Positions 44,282 through 54,056 of a stretch of DNA of 64,000 nucleotides are shown here, one piece after another. Source of the DNA: Tardiphaga robiniae (GTDB lineage: Bacteria; Pseudomonadota; Alphaproteobacteria; Rhizobiales; Xanthobacteraceae). How positions within the stretch are numbered: the first letter of the stretch is position 1; each line of letters begins with the position of its first letter. A model generated the notes under the pieces. That model was not told the DNA's origin. It did no database searches and was given only the letters and a program-made list of their open reading frames with translations. Location: NCBI RefSeq assembly GCF_013359755.1, contig NZ_JABMCJ010000084.1, positions 96,929-160,928 of the forward strand, written 5' to 3'. The translations under genes were made by a program, and so were the position numbers.

Positions 44282-45394
44282 ATGGGAGTTTCGTTTGATA
44301 AAATCGATGGCGCAGCTTTGCTGAAATTCGACATTCAGCCCGCGGCGAACGCAGTGTCCGAGGCGGACCGCGCAGCAAAGCTCAAGGATCCGGGCTTCGG
44401 CCGGGTTTTCACCGACCACATGGCTCTGGTCCGCTACAACCAGAAGGACGGCTGGCATGGCGCGCGCATCGAATCCCGCGCGAATTTCCCGCTCGATCCC
44501 GCAGCGGCCGTCCTGCATTACGCGCAGGAGATTTTCGAAGGGCTCAAGGCCTATGTGCGTGAAGACGGCGGCGTGAATCTGTTCCGCCCCGATGCCAATG
44601 CAAGGCGCTTCCGAAATTCGGCCGATCGCATGGCCATGGCCCCGCTGCCCGAACCCGTGTTCATCGAAGCGATCGAGCAACTCGTGCGCATCGACCGCGC
44701 CTGGATTCCATCAGGCGAAGGCAGCCTCTACCTGCGCCCCTTCATGGTTGCGAGCGAGATCTTCCTCGGCGTGAAGCCGTCCGCGGAATACATTTTCGCT
44801 GTCATCGCCTCGCCGGTTGGCTCCTATTTCAAGGGCGGACCCGCCCCGGTGTCGATCTGGGTGTCGGAGAACTACACACGCGCCGCGATCGGCGGCACCG
44901 GCGCCGTCAAATGCGGCGGCAACTACGCCGCGAGCCTGCGCGCGCAGGCGGAAGCCAGCGATCACGGTTGCGATCAGGTCGTGTTCCTCGATGCGGTCGA
45001 GCGCCGCTACATCGAAGAACTCGGCGGCATGAACATCTTCTTCGTGTTCGAGGACGGCTCGCTGCTGACACCGCCGCTCGGCACGATCCTGCCAGGCATC
45101 ACGCGCGATTCGATCATCGCACTGGCGAAGGACAAGCGCACGCAGGTGCGCGAAGAGGCCTACACGCTCGACCAGTGGCGTGCCGATGCTGCCAGCGGCA
45201 AGCTGAAAGAGGCCTTTGCCTGCGGCACGGCGGCGGTCATCTCGCCGATCGGCCAGGTGCGCTCTGCGAGCGGCGATTTTACCATCAATGGCGGCGCGGC
45301 TGGTCCGGTCACGATGGGGCTGCGCAAACAGCTGGTCGATATTCAGTACGGCCGCGCGCCAGACCCGCATAACTGGATCCGCAAGGTTCTGTAA
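44282..45394 (+). CDS. ilvE: Branched-chain amino-acid aminotransferase
   Basis: A 370-residue PLP enzyme of fold type IV. Blocks: LHYAQEIFEGLKAYVREDGG, FRPDANARRFRNSADRM, YLRPFMVASEIFLGVKPS, AVKCGGNYAASLRAQAEA (PLP Lys) and EELGGMNIFFVFEDG. It interconverts Leu, Ile and Val with their 2-keto acids; its length and blocks match the longer class typified by mitochondrial BCAT. GAGG precedes the ATG at 44282. It is monocistronic with a strong terminator. Confidence 0.95.
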   Translation: MGVSFDKIDGAALLKFDIQPAANAVSEADRAAKLKDPGFGRVFTDHMALVRYNQKDGWHGARIESRANFPLDPAAAVLHYAQEIFEGLKAYVREDGGVNLFRPDANARRFRNSADRMAMAPLPEPVFIEAIEQLVRIDRAWIPSGEGSLYLRPFMVASEIFLGVKPSAEYIFAVIASPVGSYFKGGPAPVSIWVSENYTRAAIGGTGAVKCGGNYAASLRAQAEASDHGCDQVVFLDAVERRYIEELGGMNIFFVFEDGSLLTPPLGTILPGITRDSIIALAKDKRTQVREEAYTLDQWRADAASGKLKEAFACGTAAVISPIGQVRSASGDFTINGGAAGPVTMGLRKQLVDIQYGRAPDPHNWIRKVL

Positions 45395-45417
45395 GCGCAG
45401 GCGCTTCAAGGCGACAA

Positions 45418-45449
45418 ATGCCGCAGCCTTTCGAGGCTGCGGCATTTTT
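45418..45449 (+). terminator. Rho-independent terminator after ilvE
   Basis: ATGCCGCAGCC, loop TTTCGA, then GGCTGCGGCAT and TTTTTG. An 11-bp stem with a U-run; it also lies at the end of the convergent MATE gene, so it may serve both strands. Confidence 0.93.
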
Positions 45450-45454
45450 GTTTG

Positions 45455-46852
45455 TTAAGTCGCCGGTACGAGCCCGAGTTGCTCGCGCCGGGTCCAACGC
45501 CAGAGCATGACCGGTGCAACGACCGCGAGACCCGCTGCCAGCCCAATCCAGATGCCGACGCCGCCGAAACCCAGCTTGAATGCGAACAGCAGGCTGAGGC
45601 CCATGCCGAAGCCCCAATAGCCTAATGCGGCAAAGATCATCGGCACCCGCGTATCCTGCAATCCGCGCAGCATCCCTGCTGCAACCGACTGCGCGCCGTC
45701 CGCAATCTGGAACACCGCCGCACAAAACAGAAACGACATTGCCGTATCGATGACGACGGCATTGGCGGGATTGCTGAGATCGATGAAGGCGCCAATCAGG
45801 AGACGCGGCGCAGCCAGCAACAACATGCTCATCGACGCCATGAATGCCACCGCAAGGCCGAATGCAGTCCATCCTGCTCGCGTGATGCCATCGCGATCCA
45901 CGGCGCCTTTGGCCAATCCAACGCGGACAGTTGCCGCCTGGCTCAGTCCCATTGGCACCATGAAGGAGATCGATGCGATCTGGATTGCAATCGCATGCGC
46001 CGCGATGGCGGCCGTTCCGAACTGCCCCATCAGGAACACCGCCGCATTGAAGACGGTAATTTCGAATGCGAGCGTCGCGCCGATCGGCAGACCGATGCGC
46101 CATAGCTTTGCGAGGCGTGGCCAATCGGCGCGCCACCAGTTGCCGAATAGACGATAGCGCCGAAACTTCGGATGCCATGCGACGACGAATGCAAAGACAG
46201 TGAACAAAAAGACGTTCGACAGCGTGGTCGCAAGACCGGAGCCGCGCAAACCCATCTCCGGAAACCCGAGATGACCGAACACCAGAACACAGTTTGCAGC
46301 AGCATTGAACAGAATGGTGACGCCCGTCACCACCAGTGCCCAGAGTGGGCGTTGCACGGCGGCAACGAATGAGCGCAGCACGATGAAGCCTAGCGCGGGC
46401 AGGAAGCCCCATTGCAGCATATGCACGAAGCTCTGGGCGTCGGCAGCCGCCTGTGCCTCCTGACCGAACAGCAACAGGATCGCTTCGGTATGCCAGAGGA
46501 AGATCCATGCCGGCACTGAGACGATCAGCGCTGTCCACAAACCCTGCCGAAACGTCCGCCTGACATCGCGCACCGCATGCAACTTGCGACCTATCGCCTC
46601 CGCCATCATCGGCGATGTCGCAGTAACGAGACCGATGGCGAAAATCAGAAACGCGAAATAGAGATTCACGCCGAGCGCCGACGCAGCCAAAGCCTCCGCG
46701 CTCACGCGGCCGAGAATGATTACGTCGGTCGTGGTGAGTGCGATCTGTGCCAGATTGGTCAGGATCAGCGGCCAGCCGAGCGCCAGCGTCGCTCGCAATT
46801 CGGCGAGCCACAGATTGCGCGTTGGCGCTTTCTGATCGACAGCCAGCAGCAT
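45455..46852 (-). CDS. MATE family multidrug/cation efflux transporter
   Basis: A 465-residue protein with 12 predicted membrane helices in two homologous halves. Typical segments are GWPLILTNLAQIALTTTDVI, ALAASALGVNLYFAF and LRGSGLATTLSNVF in the first half, and GTAAIAAHAIAIQIASISFM in the second. MATE proteins export cationic drugs or metabolites using Na+ or H+. The start at 46852 follows AAGGA and gives the usual NorM-like length. It is convergent with ilvE and has no adjacent regulator on its strand. Confidence 0.93.
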   Translation of the reverse strand: MLLAVDQKAPTRNLWLAELRATLALGWPLILTNLAQIALTTTDVIILGRVSAEALAASALGVNLYFAFLIFAIGLVTATSPMMAEAIGRKLHAVRDVRRTFRQGLWTALIVSVPAWIFLWHTEAILLLFGQEAQAAADAQSFVHMLQWGFLPALGFIVLRSFVAAVQRPLWALVVTGVTILFNAAANCVLVFGHLGFPEMGLRGSGLATTLSNVFLFTVFAFVVAWHPKFRRYRLFGNWWRADWPRLAKLWRIGLPIGATLAFEITVFNAAVFLMGQFGTAAIAAHAIAIQIASISFMVPMGLSQAATVRVGLAKGAVDRDGITRAGWTAFGLAVAFMASMSMLLLAAPRLLIGAFIDLSNPANAVVIDTAMSFLFCAAVFQIADGAQSVAAGMLRGLQDTRVPMIFAALGYWGFGMGLSLLFAFKLGFGGVGIWIGLAAGLAVVAPVMLWRWTRREQLGLVPAT

Positions 46853-46997
46853 GACATCCTTCAGTCGATTTGAACGACACGACGGTGAGAGATGTCGCGT
46901 CAAAATCCGTCCGACAACGATGTCGGACATTCACACATCAAAATGCGCGTGAAGATGCCGTGATAAACGCTACGGGCGTGTTTGGCCAGATGCCGGA

Positions 46998-48035
46998 CTA
47001 GCCGGCGCCGCGACCTTGCAGCGCAGCAGCGGACACCCAGAACACCTCGCCTTCGGAGTCTTCGGTGTCCAGCCAGATCAACGGCAGATCGGGAAAGGCT
47101 TCATCGACATTGGCGCGGCCGCGACCGATTTCACACAACAAACCGCCATGCGGGTTCAGGTGATCGCCAGCCTGTTCAATGATCTTCCTGACGATGTCGA
47201 GCCCGTCATCGCCGCCATCGAATGCCATCGCCGGTTCGGCCAGGCATTCATCCGGCAAATCCGCCATGCCCTGTGCATCGACATAAGGCGGATTGGTGAT
47301 GATGAGATCGTAGCGGGTATCTCCGAGCGGTTCGAACAGATCGCCCTTGTAGAGCGTCAGCCGCTCATCGAGCCCGTAATCGATGACGTTGCGCATGGCG
47401 ACGGCGAGTGCCGCGGGCGACAGATCGACGGCATCGACCTGCGCGTTGGGGAACGACTGGCTGGCCAGGATCGCGATGCAGCCGGAGCCGGTGCAGAGGT
47501 CCAGCACGCTTTCAACGTCCATGGGATCGTCGATCAGCGAGCCGCCTTCACCGTCATCGCCGCTGAAATGAGAATCCAGCAATTCGCCGATGAAAGACCG
47601 CGGCACGATGGTGCGCTCGTCCACATAGAACGGTAGGCCGCGCATATAGATCTTGTTGAGCAGATAGGCCGCCGGTTTGCGCGTCGTCACGCGGCGATGA
47701 ATGATATCGAGGATCTGCTTGCCTTCGGCCGCAGTTACCCGCGCCATGGCGAAATTCTCGAACTGGTCGGGATGCAGATGCAGGACTTCGCAGACGATGA
47801 AGGCGGCTTCGGCCAGGGGATCGGTGGTGCCGTGCGCAAAAGAGAGCCGGGCTTCGATGAAACGGCTGGTGGCGTAGCGCACATAGTCGAGCAATGTCGC
47901 AAGCTCGCCCGCACCAACCTTCGGCAGAGTCGCCGTTGCGATCTTCTTCACGGAAGTCTTTGCCTTTGCAGGAGCCTTGCTCGCGGATTTCCTGACCACC
48001 TTCTTCGCGGTTGTCTTCACAGTCTTCTTTGCCAT
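46998..48035 (-). CDS. prmB: Protein-(glutamine-N5) methyltransferase PrmB (L3-specific)
   Basis: A 345-residue methyltransferase with a Lys/Ala-rich N-terminal extension (~40 residues) before the family core. Motifs: VPRSFIGELLDSHFSG, SAM-binding VLDLCTGSGCIAILASQSF, and the catalytic NPPY in DLIITNPPYVDAQGM. PrmB methylates Gln150 of ribosomal protein L3. The start overlaps the moaE stop by ATGA, so it is the last gene of the uvrC-pgsA-moaD-moaE-prmB run. Confidence 0.94.
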   Translation of the reverse strand: MAKKTVKTTAKKVVRKSASKAPAKAKTSVKKIATATLPKVGAGELATLLDYVRYATSRFIEARLSFAHGTTDPLAEAAFIVCEVLHLHPDQFENFAMARVTAAEGKQILDIIHRRVTTRKPAAYLLNKIYMRGLPFYVDERTIVPRSFIGELLDSHFSGDDGEGGSLIDDPMDVESVLDLCTGSGCIAILASQSFPNAQVDAVDLSPAALAVAMRNVIDYGLDERLTLYKGDLFEPLGDTRYDLIITNPPYVDAQGMADLPDECLAEPAMAFDGGDDGLDIVRKIIEQAGDHLNPHGGLLCEIGRGRANVDEAFPDLPLIWLDTEDSEGEVFWVSAAALQGRGAG

Positions 48036-48517
48036 CAGTTTTTATCCCATCGCGCCGCGGCGTCGTCATCGTCGGTCTTCGCAGCAATCCAGCTGCTGCC
48101 ACCGGCGGTTTCCTCGCGCTTCCAGAACGGAGCATGCGCCTTGAGGTAATCCATCAGAAACTCGGCGGCCTGAAACGCGGCTTGGCGATGTGCCGACGCG
48201 GTTAGCACCACCATGATATTCTCGCCGGGCAGGATGCGGCCGACGCGATGAACGATTGTCACGCCTGTCAACGGCCAGCGTGTCATCGCTTCCTCGGCGT
48301 GGCGCGCAATCTCGGCTTCGGCCATGCCCGGATAGTGCTCCAGCGTCAGCGCCGTGGTCGCGTCGCCACTGCCACTTAAGTTTTCTTGGCCGCCACGGCA
48401 GATACCACTGAACGTAACGACCGCGCCGATGTCCGTACGGCTTGCCGTCAGCGCCGCGATTTCGCTGGAAACGTCGAAATCGGCATCCTGGATGCGGATG
48501 GTCACGTTGGAGGTCAT
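48035..48517 (-). CDS. moaE: Molybdopterin synthase catalytic subunit MoaE
   Basis: A 160-residue MoaE. Blocks: GAVVTFSGICRGGQ, LTLEHYPGMAEAEIARHAEE, VTIVHRVGRILPGENIMVVL, SAHRQAAFQAAEFLMDYLK and the catalytic Lys in APFWKREE. With MoaD it inserts two sulfurs into precursor Z to form molybdopterin. It lies 25 bp after moaD and overlaps prmB by 1 bp. Confidence 0.96.
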   Translation of the reverse strand: MTSNVTIRIQDADFDVSSEIAALTASRTDIGAVVTFSGICRGGQENLSGSGDATTALTLEHYPGMAEAEIARHAEEAMTRWPLTGVTIVHRVGRILPGENIMVVLTASAHRQAAFQAAEFLMDYLKAHAPFWKREETAGGSSWIAAKTDDDDAAARWDKN

Positions 48518-48542
48518 GAGATCAACGCAGTCGTTGCTAGAA

Positions 48543-48794
48543 TCAGCCGCCGGTCATCGGCGGGAAGAATGCAATCTCGCGGGCGCCAGCAATCACGGTG
48601 TCGGGCCGCACATGCGTGTGGTCGATGGCGGCGCGGATCACTTTCGGCGTTTCGAACGCATAGGCATATTCGTCGCCGCGCGTGCTCAGCCATCCGATCA
48701 GATCGCCGACGGTGCGCACGGCTGCTGGCGGCTCGACCGTCTCTTCGGCCTTGCCGATGCGCTCGCGCACCCAGGCGAAGTAGACGACCTTCAT
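48543..48794 (-). CDS. moaD: Molybdopterin synthase sulfur carrier subunit MoaD
   Basis: An 83-residue ubiquitin-fold protein, starting MKVVYFAWVRERIGKAEETV and ending in the diagnostic C-terminal Gly-Gly (FFPPMTGG) that is adenylated and thiocarboxylated. The ATG at 48794 overlaps the pgsA stop (ATGA, 48791-48794). It donates sulfur to the MoaE active site. Confidence 0.95.
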   Translation of the reverse strand: MKVVYFAWVRERIGKAEETVEPPAAVRTVGDLIGWLSTRGDEYAYAFETPKVIRAAIDHTHVRPDTVIAGAREIAFFPPMTGG

Positions 48795-49402
48795 GCATCC
48801 TCCGCAATGAGGTGGTGAATGCCAGCCCTGAAATAGTCGTAGCCCGTATAAATGGTGACGAGCGCGGAAATCCAGAGCAGCAACAGACCGAGTTGCGTGG
48901 TGATCGGGATCACCTGATCGCCGGCCTCGCCGGCCAGCAGGAAGCCGATGGCGATCAACTGGGCCGTCGTCTTCCACTTCGCCACTCTGGAGACCGGGAC
49001 GCTGACACGGAGTGCGGCGAGATATTCACGCAGGCCCGAGACCAGAATTTCGCGGCACAGGATCACGATGGCGGCCCACAGGGTCCAGCCATGGATGATG
49101 CCATCAGCCGCCAGCATCAGCAGGCAAGAGGCCACCAGCAGCTTGTCGGCGATCGGATCGAGCATCCGGCCAAAGGCCGACTGCTGATTCCAGATCCGGG
49201 CGTAATAGCCATCGAGAAAATCCGTGACCGCGGCGCCGATAAAGACGGCCAGCGCGACCCAGCGCAGCCATAGCGGGCCATCCATGATCGACTGCGAATA
49301 GATGCAGCCGACCACCACCGGAATGGCGGCAATGCGGGCCATAGTCAGGATATTTGGCAGGGACATCGCGGAATTCGCGGCCCGTCTCGTGGTCACTGTC
49401 AT
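48791..49402 (-). CDS. pgsA: CDP-diacylglycerol-glycerol-3-phosphate 3-phosphatidyltransferase
   Basis: A 203-residue integral membrane enzyme of phosphatidylglycerol synthesis. The CDP-alcohol phosphotransferase motif (DGx2ARx8Gx3Dx3D) is present: DFLDGYYARIWNQQSAFGRM then LDPIADK. About five membrane helices are apparent. The start is uncertain: 49402 (MTVTTRR) or 49366 (MSLPNIL); neither has a strong ribosome site. It is coupled to moaD by a 4-bp overlap; uvrC lies 120 bp upstream, an order conserved in alphaproteobacteria. Confidence 0.94.
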   Translation of the reverse strand: MTVTTRRAANSAMSLPNILTMARIAAIPVVVGCIYSQSIMDGPLWLRWVALAVFIGAAVTDFLDGYYARIWNQQSAFGRMLDPIADKLLVASCLLMLAADGIIHGWTLWAAIVILCREILVSGLREYLAALRVSVPVSRVAKWKTTAQLIAIGFLLAGEAGDQVIPITTQLGLLLLWISALVTIYTGYDYFRAGIHHLIAEDA

Positions 49403-49523
49403 CCGTCTTACCAATACTGCCAGAGCGCAGAGGTCAACCGCCAGCGAAGCGGCGCGGCTTAGTTTACCGCAAAACTGCCCCAAGGCATGCGACAGCCAGA
49501 TTACGTCTCGTCCATCTTTGCGG

Positions 49524-51617
49524 TCATCTGGCCACTGGCTGGGGGTGAAAAAAGTCGAAAATCTTGCGGGCGCTCTCGGCCGAGATGCCGGGAACCTTGC
49601 CGAGGTCGCCTACGGAGGCCCGCTCGATCTCTTTCAGCGTTCCGAAATGGTGCAGGAGTGCCCGCTTGCGGGTTGGGCCGATCCCCGGGATTTCCTGCAA
49701 TCCGGCCTCGCGGATGTCCTTCTTGCGCAGTGTGCGGTGCGATCCGATGACGAACCGATGCGCCTCGTCGCGCAGCCGCTGGATAAAATACAGAACGGGG
49801 TCCCGGGGCTCCAATTTGATGGCATCGCGGCCAGGAATGAACATGGTCTCACGGCCGGCGTCACGATCCGGCCCCTTGGCCACAGCCATCAGGGTCACAT
49901 CGGTCAGCTTCAGCTCGTCGAAGATCTCCTTGACTGCATTGAGCTGGCCGCGGCCGCCATCGATGATGACGAGATCGGGCCATAGCGGCACGTCATCGTC
50001 CTTCGGCTTGACCACCTCGCCCTCAACCGGCGGTGCCAGCAGCCGTTTGAAGCGGCGCTGCAGCACCTCCTTCATCATCCCGTAGTCGTCGCCGGGCGTG
50101 AGCCCCTCGGACTTGATGTTGAACTTGCGGTACTGGTTCTTGATGAAGCCATCCGGCCCCGCCACGATCATGGCACCGACCGCATTGGTGCCCTGGATAT
50201 GGCTATTGTCATAGACTTCGATGCGCTTCGGCACGGTGGCCATGCCCGCCATCTTCGACATGCCTTCCAGCAGACGCGTCTGCGTCGCCGTGTCGGCGAG
50301 CTTGCGGCCAAGCGCCTCGCGGGCATTGGTCAGTGCATGGACGACCAGCTCTTTCTTTTCGCCGCGCTGCGGTGTCAGCACCTCGACCTTGAAGCCTGCC
50401 TTGACGCCAAGCGCACTGGCCAGCAGCTCGCTTTCCTCGATGGCATGCGACAGCAGCACCATCTTCGGCGGCGGCTTGTCCTCGTAGAACTGCGCCAGGA
50501 ACGAGCCGAGCACTTCCTCCGGCGTGTATGATTTTTCGGCCTTGGGGAAATAAGCGCGGTTGCCCCAGTTCTGGCCGGTGCGGAAGAAGAACACCTCGAC
50601 GCAGGAATAGCCGCCCTCCTGATGGATGGCGAAGACATCGGCCTCCTCCACGGTGCGCGGATTGATGCCCTGCTGCGACTGGATTGCAGACAATGCCGCA
50701 AGCCGGTCGCGATACAGCGCGGCGCGCTCGAAAGCGAGCTCGTCCGACGCCTTCTCCATTTCGCCGGCCAATAGCTGCTTCACCGCGCGGCTGCGGCCGG
50801 ACAGGAAGTCCTTCGCCTCACGCACCAGCTCGGTATAGCCGGGAAAATCGATCTCGCCGGTGCAGGGGCCAGAGCAGCGGCGGATTTGATACAGCAGACA
50901 CGGGCGCGTGCGGCTCTCGAAAAAGGAATCCGTGCACGACCGCACCAGGAACGCGCGCTGCAGTGCCGTGATGGTGCGGTTGACCGCGCCCACCGACGCG
51001 AATGGACCGAAATAGCGGCCGGGCCGCGACTGCGCGCCGCGATGTTTTAGAATCTGCGGCGCCCAGTGATCGCCCGAGATCAGAATATACGGAAAGGACT
51101 TGTCGTCACGGAGCTGTACGTTGAACCGCGGACGCAGCTGCTTGATGAGATTGGCCTCGAGCAGCAGCGCCTCGGTCTCGGTCGCGGTCGAGATGATTTC
51201 CACCACCACGGTGGCCGCGATCATGCGTGCGATGCGCATCACCTGCCCGGTCGGCCGGGCATAGGACGACAGCCGCTTCTTCACGTTCTTGGCCTTGCCG
51301 ACATACAGCACGTCGTTGGCCGCATTCAGCATCCGGTAGACGCCGGGCGATGTCGGAGCATGGCGTACGGCATGTTCGATGGCCGCGCGGCCGAGCGCCA
51401 GCGGGCCTTCGGCAACCACGTCGCCGGAATCGTCATCGCCAGTATCCGGGAGCGCGCCGTCTTCCTCGTCGTCGGCCGCCGCGGGTTCCGGTTCGATGTC
51501 GGGTGGTGCCTGCAAGGTGGCCTGGGTGTCCTGCCCGGAACTAGGGCTGTCGGAACCTGGCTCTGCTGCGGGCTCGGATGATGTCTCGTGCAGCGGCTCG
51601 GTGGGGTCTTGAATCAT
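49524..51617 (-). CDS. uvrC: Excinuclease ABC subunit UvrC
   Basis: A 697-residue nuclease with an acidic N-terminal extension of ~80 residues. The GIY-YIG domain ([20 protein letters not shown]) makes the 3' incision. A UVR domain follows ([20 protein letters not shown]) to bind UvrB, then the RNase H-like domain ([35 protein letters not shown]; 5' incision). Tandem HhH motifs ([35 protein letters not shown]) are at the C-terminus. The repair partner uvrB lies at 15-18 kb. Confidence 0.97.
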   Translation of the reverse strand: MIQDPTEPLHETSSEPAAEPGSDSPSSGQDTQATLQAPPDIEPEPAAADDEEDGALPDTGDDDSGDVVAEGPLALGRAAIEHAVRHAPTSPGVYRMLNAANDVLYVGKAKNVKKRLSSYARPTGQVMRIARMIAATVVVEIISTATETEALLLEANLIKQLRPRFNVQLRDDKSFPYILISGDHWAPQILKHRGAQSRPGRYFGPFASVGAVNRTITALQRAFLVRSCTDSFFESRTRPCLLYQIRRCSGPCTGEIDFPGYTELVREAKDFLSGRSRAVKQLLAGEMEKASDELAFERAALYRDRLAALSAIQSQQGINPRTVEEADVFAIHQEGGYSCVEVFFFRTGQNWGNRAYFPKAEKSYTPEEVLGSFLAQFYEDKPPPKMVLLSHAIEESELLASALGVKAGFKVEVLTPQRGEKKELVVHALTNAREALGRKLADTATQTRLLEGMSKMAGMATVPKRIEVYDNSHIQGTNAVGAMIVAGPDGFIKNQYRKFNIKSEGLTPGDDYGMMKEVLQRRFKRLLAPPVEGEVVKPKDDDVPLWPDLVIIDGGRGQLNAVKEIFDELKLTDVTLMAVAKGPDRDAGRETMFIPGRDAIKLEPRDPVLYFIQRLRDEAHRFVIGSHRTLRKKDIREAGLQEIPGIGPTRKRALLHHFGTLKEIERASVGDLGKVPGISAESARKIFDFFHPQPVAR

Positions 51618-51936
51618 GAGGTCAATTTAAGCGCTGCAGGGGGTCATCGCCAGCATTCGTGCGACCGGAAATGCCCTCGCAACGGCCGGTTTTCCGGCTG
51701 CTCGCGGCAGGCCACAGGATTTTGGCCGCCCGCCCCAGGAAATTCGCCGATTGTCAAAAGTAAGACTCTTTTAACGCCAATACGGCGCCGCTGAGGGCCG
51801 TTAAGGACCGCTTAATCTAAAACTCTCGATAAATCGTCTCGATAAAAGATGGAATTCCGTAACCCTAAGGCTTCGTTCGGCAGATCCCGAGCGCGCTCCC
51901 ATGGGCCGGCAGTAACGCGTATTTTGGAGAGTTGAG
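51618..51936 (+). promoter_or_regulatory. 319-bp upstream region of the outer-membrane protein gene
   Basis: No gene is visible. TCTCGATAAA occurs twice as a direct repeat (51824-51833 and 51837-51846), 13 bp apart, with TTAAG-rich sequence just upstream. GGAGAG precedes the porin start. The long leader and direct repeat suggest a regulated promoter, but no specific factor can be named. Confidence 0.35.
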
Positions 51937-52557
51937 ATGAGTAAGTTTGCGTTCGCAGCAGTCGCCCTCGTGGCTGCAGGTGCGACAACAGCACATGCGG
52001 CGGACATGCCTTACCGGTCGCGCGCCCCCTATACCGTTGCCCAGCCGCTCAACGCCTATAGCTGGGCCGGCCCGTATCTCGGCGCCACTCTCGGTTACGA
52101 ATGGGGCAGCGTCTCCAACACCGGCGCGAAGCCCTCGGGCATCGCCGGCGGCGTGACCGGCGGCTACAACTGGCAGAGCGGCAACATCGTGTTCGGTCTC
52201 GAAGGCGATCTGCAGGGCACTGGCGCAGATGACCGCTTCGCCACCTACAAGTTCTCGAACCCCTGGTTCGGCACCGCGCGCGGCCGCATCGGCTACGCCT
52301 TCAACAACGTATTGCTCTACGGCACCGCCGGCCTCTCCTTCGGCAGCCTCGAAGCCGAGCTGAACGGCCTGCAGCAGTCCCAGACTTCGGTCGGCTGGAC
52401 CGCCGGCGTCGGCGCCGAAGTCGGCATCTACCAGAACTGGACCGCCAAGATCGAATATCTCTATGTCGATCTGTCCAAGAACACCTACACGCTCACCGGC
52501 ACCGACAGCGGGCTCAGCTTCGGCACCGTGCGCATCGGCGTGAACTATCACTTCTAA
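51937..52557 (+). CDS. Outer-membrane beta-barrel protein, Omp25/31-type porin family
   Basis: A 206-residue protein with a signal peptide ending AHA-ADMP, the usual N-terminus of this family in Rhizobiales. Eight amphipathic strands follow (YSWAGPYLGATLGYEWGS, GIAGGVTGGYNWQSGNIVFG, TARGRIGYAFNNVLLYGTAG, GWTAGVGAEVGIYQNWTAKI, then YLYVDL). The C-terminal residue is Phe (VRIGVNYHF), the signal for BAM insertion. It is probably an abundant structural surface protein. It is followed by a terminator. Confidence 0.93.
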   Translation: MSKFAFAAVALVAAGATTAHAADMPYRSRAPYTVAQPLNAYSWAGPYLGATLGYEWGSVSNTGAKPSGIAGGVTGGYNWQSGNIVFGLEGDLQGTGADDRFATYKFSNPWFGTARGRIGYAFNNVLLYGTAGLSFGSLEAELNGLQQSQTSVGWTAGVGAEVGIYQNWTAKIEYLYVDLSKNTYTLTGTDSGLSFGTVRIGVNYHF

Positions 52558-52636
52558 GCCCGGCTCCGGACGCCTCACGTCCGGACTTCGTCTTCAAGTA
52601 CTTCATCTCCAAGTACAAGAAACCATCGCCATCCAC

Positions 52637-52666
52637 TCCCGGCCGCGCTGCGGCCGGGATTTTTTT
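52637..52666 (+). terminator. Rho-independent terminator after the porin gene
   Basis: TCCCGGCCGC, loop GCT, GCGGCCGGGA then TTTTTTT. A 10-bp GC stem with a 7-nt U-run. Confidence 0.93.
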
Positions 52667-52694
52667 ATGGCCCACTCCCAAGCTGGATCCGCCG

Positions 52695-52910
52695 CTATCC
52701 TGTGATGACCAGATTGACCGCTTTGGGGCCCTTGCCCTTCTTGTCGGGCTCGACCTCGAAGGTGATCCGCTGTCCTTCGATCAGGTCCTTCAGGCCAGCG
52801 CGCTCGACTGCGGTAATGTGCACAAACACGTCCCGTCCGCCATCGTCCGGCTTGATGAAGCCGTAGCCACGCTCGCCATTGAAAAACTTGACCGTACCGC
52901 TCATGCCCAT
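52695..52910 (-). CDS. Cold-shock protein (CspA family)
   Basis: A 71-residue single cold-shock domain. RNP1 (GERGYGFIKPDD) and RNP2 (DVFVHITAVE) are intact, so it binds single-stranded RNA or DNA as an RNA chaperone. GGAGG precedes the ATG by seven bases. Its 253-bp upstream region could form the long leader typical of csp transcripts. The C-terminus (KGKGPKAVNLVITG) matches alphaproteobacterial Csps. Confidence 0.95.
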   Translation of the reverse strand: MGMSGTVKFFNGERGYGFIKPDDGGRDVFVHITAVERAGLKDLIEGQRITFEVEPDKKGKGPKAVNLVITG

Positions 52911-53015
52911 CGGGTCCCTCCCCGCAATGCTCCGCCGCGGCGCTTTCGCGCTGCGACCGACCGGACATTCACTCCACGGAAGCTAGGCCTTGTTTCAATA
53001 TCGATTTGGGCCACG

Positions 53016-53163
53016 TCACTCCGCCGCAACCATTCGCGGAAGCGGAACGTAAAGCCAGTCATAATGCCAGCAGCTTAATACGGTTCCGCCGGGATTGACT
53101 ACCGTTTTTGGCGGCGCCGTTTGATAGTTGGAGTTTGCGTAGTTCAGCGCAGGCCGTGCGACG
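53016..53163 (-). pseudogene. Possible 3' remnant of a gene after rlmJ
   Basis: Directly beyond the rlmJ stop, the minus strand stays open in another frame and encodes LNYANSNYQTAPPKTVVNPG, then SCWHYDWLYVPLPRM and a stop. Residue composition looks protein-like, but there is no start codon in the intergenic part and no family match. It may be a decayed gene end or chance. The rest of 52911-53163 holds nothing else recognisable. Confidence 0.25.
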
Positions 53164-54024
53164 TCAGGGTTTGGCCGTCTCGAGCCGGAAGCGTCCGGCA
53201 CCGCCAAGGCCAAGCGGCTTCTCAAGTTGCGGCAGGATTTCCTTGAGCTCCGTAGCGAGCTTCCACGGCGGATTGACGATCAAAAGTCCCGTCGAGGTCA
53301 GCGGACCATCCGCCGTTTGCGGTGCAACGCTGAATTCGAGGCGCAGACATTTACCGGGCGTGGCGGATGCAGCAGCCGTCGCGGCGACGTGCTGCGCCAG
53401 CTCATCGGTGGCGCGGCGGCTCTTGGCGGGATACCACAGCATGTAAATGCCGGTCGCCCATTTGGCATAGACCTGCTCGAACACCGCCGCCATCCGCGCG
53501 AACTCGTTCTTGTCTTCATAGGGCGGATCGATCAGCACCACGCCGCGTCGTTCCTTCGGCGGCACATAGGCCGGCAGGCCGACCCAGCCATCGATATCGA
53601 CCACGCGCGCCTGCTCGTCCCTGCGTAGCGCGGAGATCAGCTTCTTGCGCGCCTGCGGCTCGACCTCGCAGCACACCATGCTGTCCTGCGGCCGCATCAA
53701 GGCGCGCGCGATCAGCGGCGAGCCGGGATAGGCCTTGAGTTCGCGCGGCGCATTGAATGACCGGACAATGTCGAGATAGGGCGCGACCAGCGGCACGCTG
53801 GATTCCGTAAACCGCGCCTGCAGGGCGCGCGCGATGCCGGTGGTCCATTCGCCGGAGCGCGTGGCTTCATCGCCGGTCAGGTCATAGAGCCCGGCGCCGG
53901 CATGACTGTCGATGACGCGGAACGGCGCCGGCTTCTCCTGCAGATGCGTCAGGATGCGGACCAGCACGATATGCTTGATGACATCGGCAAAGTTGCCGGC
54001 GTGAAAGGCGTGTCGATAATTCAT
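53164..54024 (-). CDS. rlmJ: 23S rRNA (adenine2030-N6)-methyltransferase
   Basis: A 286-residue RlmJ. The N-terminus MNYRHAFHAGNFADVIKHIV is diagnostic; IDSHAGAGLYDL is the SAM motif and VVLIDPPYEDKNEFARM contains the catalytic DPPY. It methylates A2030 of 23S rRNA. It is the last gene of a minus-strand stretch with the secreted RNase T2 upstream (32 bp gap). Confidence 0.96.
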   Translation of the reverse strand: MNYRHAFHAGNFADVIKHIVLVRILTHLQEKPAPFRVIDSHAGAGLYDLTGDEATRSGEWTTGIARALQARFTESSVPLVAPYLDIVRSFNAPRELKAYPGSPLIARALMRPQDSMVCCEVEPQARKKLISALRRDEQARVVDIDGWVGLPAYVPPKERRGVVLIDPPYEDKNEFARMAAVFEQVYAKWATGIYMLWYPAKSRRATDELAQHVAATAAASATPGKCLRLEFSVAPQTADGPLTSTGLLIVNPPWKLATELKEILPQLEKPLGLGGAGRFRLETAKP

Positions 54025-54056
54025 GCGCCAGCAGTACGCTAGGAATGCCGGTTGAG

